A stretch of 7,443 nt of DNA, from NCBI GenBank assembly GCA_024278035.1, contig JAJRUA010000261.1:1-7443 (forward strand). Reading direction: 5' to 3'. This document shows, piece after piece, positions 1-6,345 of this stretch (positions are counted from its first letter, which is position 1; each line of letters opens with the position of its first letter). This DNA is from Planctomycetota bacterium. Lineage in GTDB: Bacteria; Planctomycetota; Planctomycetia; Pirellulales; Lacipirellulaceae. Below the pieces are notes generated by a model. It was given only the letters and a program-made list of their open reading frames with translations, ran no database searches and was not told the origin of the DNA. Both the position numbers and the translations under genes were made by a program.

Positions 1-554
1 TCGGCCACGGAGTGCATGGTTTCTCGGATAACCATGATAAGAACCGGCGGCTTTTTGAGTTTGGCAAAGCAGCCGGCATAAAGTGTCTGTCTGCTGACCC
101 GAGCCCTGAATCGTTTGAGAGCCTTGATAAGCTGGTAAAAGAATTTGACATTCGCATAGCAATCCACAATCATGGCCCGAACCATCGTTACAACAAAGCG
201 CTCGACGTACTGAGTGCTTGCGAACCTTATGACGAACGTATCGGTGCGTGTGCTGACTTGGGGCATTTCATTCGGTCGGGCGAAGATGCGGTGCAGGTGA
301 TTCGGCTGTTGGGCAAGCGGCTTTACGGTGTTCACCTAAAAGACTTTGCGGAAATGCAAGACAAAACCCGTGGTGTGATTCTTGGCGAAGGACACCTGGA
401 TGTAGAAGGCGTGTTTGCCGCTTTGGCTCATGTGGGCTTTCCTGCCGATGGCTGCCTTTCGCTTGAATATGAGGAGAGCGAAGAAGACCCGACCGAAGAC
501 ATTCGGAAGTGTCTAGCAATCGCTCAGAAAGCGGCTGCCCAGGTTGCCGGTTGA
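1..554 (+). CDS. Sugar phosphate isomerase/epimerase-like TIM-barrel protein, 5' truncated
   Basis: This is the C-terminal part of a xylose-isomerase-like TIM-barrel protein (AP-endonuclease-2 / sugar phosphate isomerase family). The frame is open from base 3; the GTG at 12 is the first possible start inside the window, but the codons before it read GHG and fit the domain, so the true start is probably to the left. Numbering from that GTG, likely divalent-metal or active-site residues are His52/His54 in IHNHG, Asp82 in ADLGH, His108 in GVHLKD and Glu152 in LSLEYE, in the order and spacing of IolE/IolI-type enzymes. The barrel end is complete and is followed by a short Ala-rich helix. The substrate cannot be read from the sequence; family members isomerise or epimerise sugars and inositol derivatives, and many planctomycete members are uncharacterised. 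It converges on dgcA with a 45-base gap in which I see no clear terminator. Family call is firm, substrate unknown. Confidence 0.85.
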   Translation, partial: GHGVHGFSDNHDKNRRLFEFGKAAGIKCLSADPSPESFESLDKLVKEFDIRIAIHNHGPNHRYNKALDVLSACEPYDERIGACADLGHFIRSGEDAVQVIRLLGKRLYGVHLKDFAEMQDKTRGVILGEGHLDVEGVFAALAHVGFPADGCLSLEYEESEEDPTEDIRKCLAIAQKAAAQVAG

Positions 555-599
555 GAATTTGGACATCGCATGACGGCCCTTGGGGTGTTTTGGGAAATT

Positions 600-1613
600 T
601 CATAGGAGCTGGGCTCCGGTTCCGTTTTCGCTGGCAAATTGGCAGCGGCCTTGTTCGAGCTTGACTCCGGCGGCGACGTCTTTGGAGATAAGCTCGGCTC
701 CGTCCATGTCGACGTAGTCGAGCAGCGGCAGCAGTTGGGCGATCGCGGAAATGCCGACCGACGACTCGACCATGCAGCCGACCATGACTTTCATGTCCAG
801 CTTGTGAGCCTCGGCAATCATGCGTCTGGCGGGGGTGAGCCCGCCGCATTTTACTAGTTTGATATTAATGCCGTGGAAGTGGTTGTGGCAGAGCGCAACG
901 TCGGTTTCGGAGATGCAGCTTTCGTCGGCAATGATCGGTAGCACGGAGTTCTCGAAAGCATGTTTTGCATCATCGCGATTTTCGCGGGGCAGCGGCTGTT
1001 CGATGAATTCTACGTTGAGTTTTTTCAATTCAACCGAATTGCGAATGGTTTGCTCGGCATCCCAACCGCAGTTGGCGTCGACTCGGAAGACGGCGTCGGT
1101 GTGTTGGCGTAGCTCGCGGATGATCTCGAGGTCGTGGGCGGTTCCGAGTTTGATTTTATAAACGGGCCAGCCAGGGACTTCTTGGATTTTTTGGACCATG
1201 GCCGGAATTTCGTCGATTCCGATCGTGAAACAGGAATCTGGAATTTGCGCGGCGTCGAGTCCCCAAAGTTGGTAAACCGGGGCTCCTTGCTGTTTTCCCC
1301 ATAGGTCGTGGGCAGCTTCGTCGAGAGCGCAAAGGGCGAAAGGGTCGTCTGGCAAAAGCTGCGATGCCGCTTGCCAGAACGGCTCGGGTTCGATTTGTTC
1401 GGTTGCTGCAACGAGGCCTTGGACCGCTTCGAGCGACTTGCACATCGAGTCGATTGTGACACCGTAGTAGGCGTTGGTGGTTGCTTCGCCAAAGCCCCGG
1501 TGGGTGCCGTCGGTCAGCTCAACGACGAGCGAAGGCTGAGTGCTAATCGACTCTCGCGAGATCGTGAAGACATGTTTTAGCGGAAGGTCGAAACTGTGGG
1601 TCACAATTTTCAC
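600..1613 (-). CDS. dgcA: Enolase-superfamily N-acetyl-D-glutamate racemase / dipeptide epimerase (DgcA-like)
   Basis: A 337-residue protein, full length for the muconate-lactonizing/dipeptide-epimerase branch of the enolase superfamily. The N-terminal capping domain covers about residues 1-120 and the barrel follows. Visible active-site elements are the KxK pair Lys153/Lys155 (YKIKLG), metal ligands Asp179 (RVDAN), Glu205 (FIEQP) and Asp230 (IADES), and the opposite-face base Lys252 (NIKLVKCGG). This two-lysine layout is that of 1,1-proton-transfer racemases and epimerases. An Asp302-x-Asp304 pair sits where L-Ala-D/L-Glu epimerases bind the dipeptide amino group. It starts with GTG, overlapping the TAG stop of dgcN by one base, with GGAG nine bases before the start, so the two are probably translationally coupled. 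In the described DgcN/DgcA pathway, DgcA racemises N-acetyl-D-Glu to N-acetyl-L-Glu. The partner gene supports that role; the DxD pair leaves L-Ala-D/L-Glu epimerase as the alternative. Confidence 0.88.
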   Translation of the reverse strand: MKIVTHSFDLPLKHVFTISRESISTQPSLVVELTDGTHRGFGEATTNAYYGVTIDSMCKSLEAVQGLVAATEQIEPEPFWQAASQLLPDDPFALCALDEAAHDLWGKQQGAPVYQLWGLDAAQIPDSCFTIGIDEIPAMVQKIQEVPGWPVYKIKLGTAHDLEIIRELRQHTDAVFRVDANCGWDAEQTIRNSVELKKLNVEFIEQPLPRENRDDAKHAFENSVLPIIADESCISETDVALCHNHFHGINIKLVKCGGLTPARRMIAEAHKLDMKVMVGCMVESSVGISAIAQLLPLLDYVDMDGAELISKDVAAGVKLEQGRCQFASENGTGAQLL

Positions 1614-2686
1614 TACGATTTGCTCCGCTCGGCATGGAGTTTAAGAACGGCATCGATGAGCTCCTCGGGGCCGTGGCGTATGACGTCGCAGACGGGGAGA
1701 CCGAACTCTTGGCGGACGCGTTCTCGCTCTTCTTCGGCAGCTTCGGCAGAGAGCAGGCGGCTATTCATCGCGATGCCGATTACTTTGGAAGGGAGCATAA
1801 TCGAGGCCGTGTTTTCGTAAATCGTGATAAGGTCGGCCAGAGGTTTGAGCGGGATGTGCTCCATGTCGTTGACTGCGGTACGACCAACTTCGTAGCAAAG
1901 GATCAGGCCATGCGGGACACAACCGTGAAGTATGCCTAGGGTGACTGCGGAGTAGCGGGGATGGGCGAGGCTGCCTTGGCCTTCGACGATGAGCATGTCG
2001 TGGTGTTGATGGGCGAGGATTAGCTTTTCAACGGCTCCGCTGACGAAGTCGGCGACGACGCAATCGACGGGACAGCCGTCGCCCTCGATCATAATGCCGG
2101 TTTGCCCGGTCGCGACGAACTTGGCGTCTTGCCCTTGGGCTTGGAGGGCACGAGCAATTTCGATCGAGACGAGCATTTTTCCGAGAGAGCAGTCTTGGCC
2201 CACGGTGTGGATACGTAGGCAATCCTCTCGGAGGTCGAGCCGGTTGGCGACTTCGTGTTCGTCGTTTTTTCGGACGTCGACCAGGTTGACGCCAGATTTT
2301 TTAGCCGCTTCGACGAAGTCTTGGTTTTCGCAGAGAAAATCGTGAAGGCCCGAGACGATGTCCATGCCGGCGTTGATGGCTTCGAGAATAATAGAATGCC
2401 AGGAGGCAGGGATTTTTCCGCCGGGAGGGGCAATGCCGATCATCAGTGTGTTCGCCTCAGATGCTTCTGAGAGCTTAGCAACTACGGGCACATCGCCGAA
2501 GCCGAAGAGTTGCTGCGAAGTTTTGCCTGCTTGCTCGGAGTCGAGAATCGCGACCGTAGGAAACCGGCCGTAGCGAAGGACCGAGGTCGCGGTTTTGGCT
2601 GTGATCGGTTCGGAGTGGCCCTCGGTAAGCAGGACGAGTCGGCGGTCGGCGGTGTCCGACGGCGTGGCGGCATGTTCTTCGGTCAT
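1613..2686 (-). CDS. dgcN: DUF1611 family protein, D-glutamate N-acetyltransferase (DgcN-like)
   Basis: A 357-residue DUF1611 protein, the first gene of a two-gene leftward operon with dgcA. It has an N-terminal Rossmann-like part (about 15-150, with VLRYGR and the GIAPPGG loop at 84-90) and a C-terminal P-loop-like domain. That domain begins with GQDCSLGKM (163-171, Lys170 the Walker-type lysine) and continues with ATGQTGIMI (192-200) and EGQGSLAHP (235-243), all hallmarks of the family. DgcN is described as using acetyl-CoA to N-acetylate D-Glu, giving the substrate for DgcA; the product N-acetyl-L-Glu can enter arginine synthesis or be deacetylated to L-Glu. The protein has no signal peptide or membrane segment, so it is cytosolic. 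The start is the ATG at 2686; no Shine-Dalgarno is visible before it. A convincing promoter was not found in the bases to its right. Family assignment is firm; the reaction is inferred from characterised homologues and from the gene pairing. Confidence 0.88.
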   Translation of the reverse strand: MTEEHAATPSDTADRRLVLLTEGHSEPITAKTATSVLRYGRFPTVAILDSEQAGKTSQQLFGFGDVPVVAKLSEASEANTLMIGIAPPGGKIPASWHSIILEAINAGMDIVSGLHDFLCENQDFVEAAKKSGVNLVDVRKNDEHEVANRLDLREDCLRIHTVGQDCSLGKMLVSIEIARALQAQGQDAKFVATGQTGIMIEGDGCPVDCVVADFVSGAVEKLILAHQHHDMLIVEGQGSLAHPRYSAVTLGILHGCVPHGLILCYEVGRTAVNDMEHIPLKPLADLITIYENTASIMLPSKVIGIAMNSRLLSAEAAEEERERVRQEFGLPVCDVIRHGPEELIDAVLKLHAERSKS

Positions 2687-2831
2687 GGGTGGGCTTTAGC
2701 TTCTAGGGTAAGGTTCAAAATTGGTTTTCACACTTGTCCCTGTTGTACTCAAGGGATGGCAAACGTCAATCGATTTGGAGACGCGACATTTTGGTTGGGA
2801 GTGCGTTGAGCGTTGCCCCCCTCTTTTGGGG

Positions 2832-2871
2832 TTTTGTCCCATGGGTAGGGGTCCCATGTTTTGGGACAAAA
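2832..2871. repeat. 40-base hairpin built from inverted TTTTGTCCC elements
   Basis: TTTTGTCCC (2832-2840) is directly followed by ATGGG (2841-2845), a seven-base loop, CCCAT (2853-2857), a five-base bulge GTTTT and GGGACAAAA (2863-2871). This makes a 9+5 bp interrupted stem. Further copies of the core lie nearby: TTTTGTCCCTC at 2880-2890 and again at 3302-3312 (11-base direct repeat), CTTGTCCC at 2733-2740, GGGGACAGAATAG at 2938-2950 and TTGGGACAAT at 2980-2989. The mix of inverted and direct copies over 580 bases resembles REP-type or transposon-end remnants, but no transposase or REP-associated tyrosine transposase gene is visible here. Confidence 0.6.
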
Positions 2872-3284
2872 TTCGGTGGTTTTGTCCCTCGCAAAGTCAG
2901 GTAGGTTCGAGAATCGTAGGGTTTGCTGCATAGTGACGGGGACAGAATAGGTGGAATTTAGGACTTTTGGTGCCTCGGATTGGGACAATATTATTGATCG
3001 AATTCGGAAGTTGGGTTGCGGAAATCGGAATGTCGGTCGGAAGCAGCCTGCGCAGTTTTGGCATGGTACCCGAGTGTGTTGCCGGAACTCGCTCCGGTCG
3101 ACTTCCTGGCTTCGGCGATTATCGCATTTTTGGGATTGGAATGCGAAGGTCTTTTTTGGCCGGGTGGCAATGCAGTTTCGAGTCGGCTTTGGCTTTGATG
3201 GCGGCGTTCCAGACGGAGTATTTGATATATCTGGAAATGGTGTTTTATCCATCCCTTTGGCAGGCCGAGGCGACATGGTCGAGA

Positions 3285-3298
3285 GTGCGAATTCGCAC
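3285..3298. repeat. Perfect 14-bp palindrome GTGCGAATTCGCAC
   Basis: The sequence is exactly self-complementary. As RNA it could form a 5-bp stem with an AATT loop; on the plus strand two bases (GC) and five Ts follow, giving the outline of a weak intrinsic terminator. It may equally be a dimeric-protein binding site. It lies 39 bases before the candidate ORF at 3337. Confidence 0.4.
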
Positions 3299-3321
3299 GC
3301 TTTTTGTCCCTCTTGGCACCG

Positions 3322-3330
3322 AAAGGAGAT
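3322..3330 (+). promoter_or_regulatory. Strong Shine-Dalgarno AAAGGAGAT before a 31-codon ORF
   Basis: AAAGGAGAT contains AGGAG at 3324-3328, eight bases before the ATG at 3337. It is the best-placed ribosome binding site in the window, while most of the large genes here have weak ones, and it is the main argument that the short ORF is translated. Confidence 0.4.
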
Positions 3331-3336
3331 GTTTCA

Positions 3337-3432
3337 ATGAAAAGCAAACTTCTCTCACGCCTCGGAGTGAATTGGCATCTATGCTTTTCTAGGGCGACTT
3401 GCTTTACTCGGCGGGTGCTGACTCCTACGTAA
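3337..3432 (+). CDS. Possible small protein of 31 residues, unrecognised
   Basis: The ORF begins MKSKLLSRLG, runs for 31 codons and ends in TAA. It has an optimal ribosome binding site. The product would be basic (two Lys, four Arg, no acidic residue), with two cysteines and no clear membrane helix. I do not recognise it. It could be a real small protein, a leader peptide, or the 5' remnant of a decayed gene, since bases 3393-3511 keep short open stretches in other frames. It lies upstream of the chemoreceptor gene on the same strand, 139 bases before its start and before the 27-bp palindrome. Support rests only on the RBS and start. Confidence 0.28.
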   Translation: MKSKLLSRLGVNWHLCFSRATCFTRRVLTPT

Positions 3433-3522
3433 GCAACATTATGTCGGCGTTAACCATTCCATGAACAAGTTCTTAGGTGATTTGCTCTGGAATTGGATTT
3501 CGTATTTTTAACATTTTCCACC

Positions 3523-3549
3523 GATAGAAAAGAGTGACTCGTTTCTATC
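3523..3549. promoter_or_regulatory. Near-perfect 27-bp palindrome upstream of the chemoreceptor gene, candidate operator
   Basis: The left arm GATAGAAAAGAGT and the right arm ACTCGTTTCTATC flank a central G; 12 of 13 positions pair (the single mismatch is A3531 against G3541). It ends 22 bases before the GTG of the chemoreceptor gene. No T-run follows on either strand, so it is not an intrinsic terminator. The placement fits a dimeric-regulator operator overlapping the promoter or leader; as RNA it would be a long stem with a three-base loop near the translation start. Confidence 0.55.
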
Positions 3550-3571
3550 AAGTACCCGAAAGCGCTCAACG

Positions 3572-4858
3572 GTGACCACGACTCAAACGCCTTCGCAAGC
3601 AACTGAACTTCGACGTGCAAAACAGCAGACTGACGGTTCGCTGGTTGACTTTGATGAAGAATCGCTCCGCAATACGCTTATTCAAGCAGCAGGGAAAAAG
3701 CTTTCGTTCGTTGCGGACTCCTCTGCAAAAAGCGTTAATGCGCAGATCCAAGCCATCCGGCAGAGTAGCGCTGATTTTGAGAATATTCTCGAACGCATGG
3801 GCTTTGTGCAGACGAATATCGAGCAGATCTATGTAAATGTTGGCACGATGGTCGAAGAGGCTGAGAGCAGCTCAGATGAACTGGAGCATGTCAACAAGAA
3901 GATGTCAGCGTTGGAAAAGCATTTCACCGCGATCAGCGGGTTAGTAAAAACGGTAAGTGAAATCGCTGATCAAACCAAATTGCTTGCGCTGAATGCTACT
4001 ATTGAGGCTGCCCGCGCGGGAGAGGCTGGCAAAGGTTTTGCCGTTGTAGCAAGTGAAGTGAAGGAACTTTCTAGTACAACCAAGGCGGCAAACCAAGAAA
4101 TTAGCGTTACTCTGGATAAGATTGGCGAGGCAATAACCGACTTGTCGCAAAGCGTGGCACTGTCGGTCAATAGGATGCAAAGCTCGATCTCGGCAGTTGC
4201 GGTTACGCGAAAAAATGCTTTGACGATTCAGCAGGAAACCAATCAATTTAGTAAACTGCTACAAACGTCATGCAATAATTTTCGCAAGCTCAACGAATCC
4301 TCTATCGAAGTTGAAAACGAAACTCGCGAGGTCAACACGATTGGCAAGACCTTCTCGTATCTGCTCGAGATGATGGCGATGCAAGAGAATGCTTTCGTAA
4401 CGGTTGATCCCTTGGAGCGACTGCTGCCGGTGGTTGAATCGAGTGACTTCTGCGATCCTGAGCGGTTTGCGCACTGCGAAAGAGAGTATGTCCTCCGAGA
4501 AGATGACATCCTCATTTCGGCAACCGACACGCTTGGGAAGATAACTTTCGCGAACAATTGTTTCTATGAAGTGGCTGAGTACGAACCAGGCGAGTTGGTT
4601 GGGGAGCCACATAATGTCATTCGCCACCCTGACATGCCTAAGACGGCATTTGCCGACCTGTGGGCCGTGATCAAGACGGGCAGGCCATGGCAAGGATATG
4701 TGGCCAACCAATCTCGGAGCGGTCGTACCTATTGGGTAAAAGCAAATGTGTTCCCTTGCTTCGAGAACAAGCAGATTGTCGGCTATCTTTCGATTCGTAC
4801 GAAACCAGATCGAGTGGCAATCGAGCAGGCTATCGAAGCGTATCGCTTGGTTGTTTAA
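3572..4858 (+). CDS. Soluble methyl-accepting chemotaxis protein with C-terminal Aer-like PAS domain
   Basis: A 428-residue cytoplasmic chemoreceptor. The N-terminal 70 residues are polar with no membrane helix or HAMP domain. Residues about 75-270 form the antiparallel coiled-coil signalling domain, whose conserved tip for CheA/CheW contact is at 131-167 ([20 protein letters not shown], then [18 protein letters not shown] with one shared Gly). A PAS domain follows at about 305-412 with the Aer-type signatures VIRHPDMP (349-356), [15 protein letters not shown] (363-377) and [10 protein letters not shown] (386-395), ending GYLSIRTKP. In E. coli Aer the RHPD residues take part in FAD binding, so this is probably a redox, oxygen or energy sensor. 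In Aer the PAS is N-terminal; here it is C-terminal, comparable in layout to soluble receptors with C-terminal sensor modules. No CheR/CheB docking pentapeptide is seen at the C-terminus. No che gene adjoins it. The start is the GTG at 3572; the frame is open back to 3512 without ATG or GTG, and the Shine-Dalgarno is weak. Confidence 0.9.
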   Translation: MTTTQTPSQATELRRAKQQTDGSLVDFDEESLRNTLIQAAGKKLSFVADSSAKSVNAQIQAIRQSSADFENILERMGFVQTNIEQIYVNVGTMVEEAESSSDELEHVNKKMSALEKHFTAISGLVKTVSEIADQTKLLALNATIEAARAGEAGKGFAVVASEVKELSSTTKAANQEISVTLDKIGEAITDLSQSVALSVNRMQSSISAVAVTRKNALTIQQETNQFSKLLQTSCNNFRKLNESSIEVENETREVNTIGKTFSYLLEMMAMQENAFVTVDPLERLLPVVESSDFCDPERFAHCEREYVLREDDILISATDTLGKITFANNCFYEVAEYEPGELVGEPHNVIRHPDMPKTAFADLWAVIKTGRPWQGYVANQSRSGRTYWVKANVFPCFENKQIVGYLSIRTKPDRVAIEQAIEAYRLVV

Positions 4859-4883
4859 GTCGCACTGGCAAGCGAGCGGCAAC

Positions 4884-4922
4884 AAAAAAAGGGCTGCCAT
4901 GCTGGAAGTCGCATGACAGCCC
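4884..4922 (-). terminator. Intrinsic terminator of the PEP-CTERM protein gene
   Basis: On the minus strand GGGCTGTCATG pairs with CATGGCAGCCC (6 bp, one mismatch, 4 bp; ten-base loop), followed directly by seven Ts (4890-4884). It lies 31 bases after the TAG stop of the PEP-CTERM gene. On the plus strand a T-run (4937-4943) comes about 14 bases after the stem, so it may weakly serve the convergent chemoreceptor gene too. Confidence 0.85.
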
Positions 4923-4953
4923 CGAGGGAAACGTGTTCTTTTTCTAAAGTGGA

Positions 4954-5682
4954 CTAAGCATTACGGCGGCGAGATGCCAGTAGTACGGTCATTCCTAGGC
5001 CAACGAGGGCCAAGGATGTGGGTTCGGGAATCCCCGTCTGTGCTTCCCACATGACGCCAGCCAAGCGTTGCGAAACGAATGAGTTGGCGTTGGCATCTTG
5101 TGTGACAGAGTAAGTGACACCGGCAGTCAAATCGACCGTGCCCAGCAAGTACCAAGAATTGTTGGCACCACCAACAAAAGCAGGGCCAGGATCTAGATCG
5201 GCACCGCTTCCGGCATTGTTTAGGTTCAATGCCGCGACAACAACAGGAGCACCATCGCCTGTGACCGTGAAGTTCGATCCTGCAACATTCACATTGGTGG
5301 TCGCAGGAACCGAAACGTAAACCTTGTAAGTGGTAGAAGCACCACCAACAAAGCCACTCGCTAGTTCAGTACCAAAGCCGGTGGTCGATCCGAGAAGCGA
5401 ACCAGCGGAGGGGAAAAAGTTATCGGCATCGGTACCAGGTGTGTACGAAGCAATGTAAGTGTCGCCAAAGCTCACTCCATCGCCACCGAAGATACTGGTG
5501 CTACCAGGGGCTAGGCCGACCGCTGCGCTTGAAATGCTCGTGCCTGCTGTGGTTGTGTCTCCGCCGAAGCTAAAGTTTGGCGACGCAGAAATCGGCGTGC
5601 CGGAAACAACAAACGCTGCTTGGGACTGCGCCGCGGCTAGCATGGTGATGCTAAGAGCGGCAAAGAATAGTTGCTTTTTCAT
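4954..5682 (-). CDS. PEP-CTERM sorting domain protein, exported
   Basis: A 242-residue exported protein. The signal peptide is MKKQLFFAALSITMLAAAQS, with likely cleavage after SQA near residue 22-23. The mature part is low in charge, rich in Gly, Ser, Thr, Ala and Val, has no cysteine, and is probably a beta-sandwich. The C-terminus is a classic PEP-CTERM signal: PEP at 219-221, a hydrophobic segment (SLALVGLGMTVLLA) and RRR at 238-240. In this system an exosortase recognises the tail and moves the protein to the envelope or extracellular matrix. No exosortase gene is in the window. I chose the ATG at 5682 because it places Lys-Lys directly at the start of the signal peptide; an in-frame ATG at 5691 and TTG at 5700 add a non-standard extension and lie on or next to GGAGG. 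The specific role is unknown; the middle has no recognisable enzyme motif. Confidence 0.85.
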   Translation of the reverse strand: MKKQLFFAALSITMLAAAQSQAAFVVSGTPISASPNFSFGGDTTTAGTSISSAAVGLAPGSTSIFGGDGVSFGDTYIASYTPGTDADNFFPSAGSLLGSTTGFGTELASGFVGGASTTYKVYVSVPATTNVNVAGSNFTVTGDGAPVVVAALNLNNAGSGADLDPGPAFVGGANNSWYLLGTVDLTAGVTYSVTQDANANSFVSQRLAGVMWEAQTGIPEPTSLALVGLGMTVLLASRRRNA

Positions 5683-5693
5683 TAGGCTCATTC

Positions 5694-5698
5694 CCTCC
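5694..5698 (-). promoter_or_regulatory. GGAGG ribosome binding site of the PEP-CTERM gene
   Basis: On the minus strand GGAGG stands 11 bases before the ATG at 5682 and only two before the ATG at 5691. The spacing is somewhat long for the first and too short for the second, so it favours the start at 5682. Confidence 0.55.
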
Positions 5699-5713
5699 AA
5701 AAAACCAGGTTAC

Positions 5714-5730
5714 GTCACACGGCGTGCGAC
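5714..5730 (-). promoter_or_regulatory. Hairpin in the leader of the PEP-CTERM gene
   Basis: On the minus strand GTCGCAC-GCC-GTGTGAC forms a 7-bp stem (one G-U pair) with a three-base loop, 31 bases before the start codon. T-runs stand on both sides: seven before it and six after an eight-base spacer, the latter adjoining GGAGG. Farther upstream (5749-5792) the leader strand is strongly purine-rich. It could modulate translation or mRNA stability, but this is inference from shape only. Confidence 0.3.
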
Positions 5731-5854
5731 AAAAAAATCGACGGAAAAGATCTCTTGCAATTTGCCTATTCCCTCTGTTCTCTACTCTCTATGTTAGTTG
5801 TATTCTCGAATTGTTCCACAAAACAACGCGCATAAATGTCTCGTTTCTGCGCAA

Positions 5855-6307
5855 CTATTTCTGAGGCAGGATAAAATCAACCACTTGCGAAGAACTTTGC
5901 TCGTTTACCGTTACGGTTAACCCCGAGGTTGGATATTTCCCGTATTTTGCAGGCAATTGGCGCGGCGGAAGCTTTGGCAGCGGGTCTCCGTCTTTCTCGC
6001 TCCAGTCGGCTGGCATGGCCGGAGGAGTATCGATGCGGACTTTATATTGGCCTGCTGGTAGCTTGAACTGGTAAGTGCCATCGGAACGGAGCCCTCCCCC
6101 GAGTGGCTGCCCTCTTTCGGGAAGGAAGTTGATCAACCCGCTAGTCACGGGCTCGCCTTGATAGGTGATTTTACCCGAGACCGAGGAAGTCGATTGCCCG
6201 CTATCGCAACCAACCGTGGCGGACAAGCAGGCGGTTGCTAATAAGCAGGCTGACCAAAAGCCTCGGCGGGTAATTTGATCCTGAGATTGAGCGGTATTGT
6301 GATTCAT
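5855..6307 (-). CDS. Small Tat-type lipoprotein with a transthyretin/carboxypeptidase-regulatory-like domain
   Basis: A 150-residue secreted lipoprotein. The N-terminus has a twin-arginine motif TRRGF (13-17), a hydrophobic stretch (18-32) and a lipobox-like TVGC with Cys34 as the lipidation site (Cys27 in ATAC is a weaker alternative). Asp follows Cys34; in E. coli Asp at +2 retains lipoproteins in the inner membrane, though this rule is untested for planctomycetes. The mature part starts with a Ser/Thr linker and then VSGKITYQGEPV (43-54), DGTYQFKLPAGQYKVRI (76-92) and a terminal strand (about 129-148), the pattern of one peptidase-regulatory-like beta-sandwich. Such proteins are very common in planctomycetes and often lie next to DUF1559 genes, as here (DUF1559 gene 230 bases upstream on the same strand). 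Function is unknown, probably structural or binding at the cell surface. The start is the ATG at 6307, without a clear Shine-Dalgarno; the stop is TAG. Confidence 0.85.
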   Translation of the reverse strand: MNHNTAQSQDQITRRGFWSACLLATACLSATVGCDSGQSTSSVSGKITYQGEPVTSGLINFLPERGQPLGGGLRSDGTYQFKLPAGQYKVRIDTPPAMPADWSEKDGDPLPKLPPRQLPAKYGKYPTSGLTVTVNEQSSSQVVDFILPQK

Positions 6308-6345
6308 ATCATTTTCAGAATTTGGCTAATTCATTTAATTTTTTT

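Larger units (their letters stand above)
2687..3336. other. Long intergenic region with GTCCC repeats and no recognisable gene
   Basis: About 650 bases separate the leftward dgcN start from the first plausible rightward ORF. Reading frames of 118-175 codons are open on both strands, but their translations show no family motif, overlap one another and are rich in Arg, Pro, Ser, Trp and Phe in the way of non-coding frames. The plus strand is rich in T and G (repeated TTTTGG and TTGG). It contains the GTCCC element family, four CGGAA words within 3005-3042, and a 14-bp palindrome at 3285-3298. The region must include the dgcN promoter, which I cannot place. Confidence 0.6.

Noticed and set aside
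268..849. 193-codon minus-strand frame across the isomerase and dgcA ends
   Set aside because: It is antisense to the isomerase and out of frame with dgcA; Arg/His/Pro-rich translation typical of a shadow frame.
2812..2834. CCCC-TCTTTT-GGGG-TTTT as an intrinsic terminator
   Set aside because: The stem is only four base pairs, with one T-run inside the loop and a short one after; too weak to call.
2828..2865. G-quadruplex from four G-runs
   Set aside because: Two loops of 11 bases are long and the same bases form a better hairpin.
2749..3347. Open frames of 118-175 codons on the minus strand
   Set aside because: The translations overlap each other in different frames, show no family motif and have skewed Arg/Pro/Ser/Lys composition; no ribosome binding site. 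Open by composition only.
2951..3392. Open frames of 129 and 141 codons on the plus strand
   Set aside because: They overlap each other and the minus-strand frames, carry the GTCCC repeats inside them, and match no known protein pattern.
3461..3511. 16-codon ORF starting MNKFLGDLL
   Set aside because: It looks amphipathic, but has no ribosome binding site and is too short to support without conservation data.
3520..3527. ACCGATAG as a flagellar sigma-28 -10 element for the chemoreceptor gene
   Set aside because: It matches GCCGATAA at six of eight bases, but there is no TAAA-like -35 at the right spacing.
5683..5700. Start of the PEP-CTERM protein at TTG 5700 or ATG 5691
   Set aside because: TTG 5700 overlaps the GGAGG ribosome binding site and ATG 5691 is only two bases from it; the ATG at 5682 gives a standard signal peptide beginning MKK.
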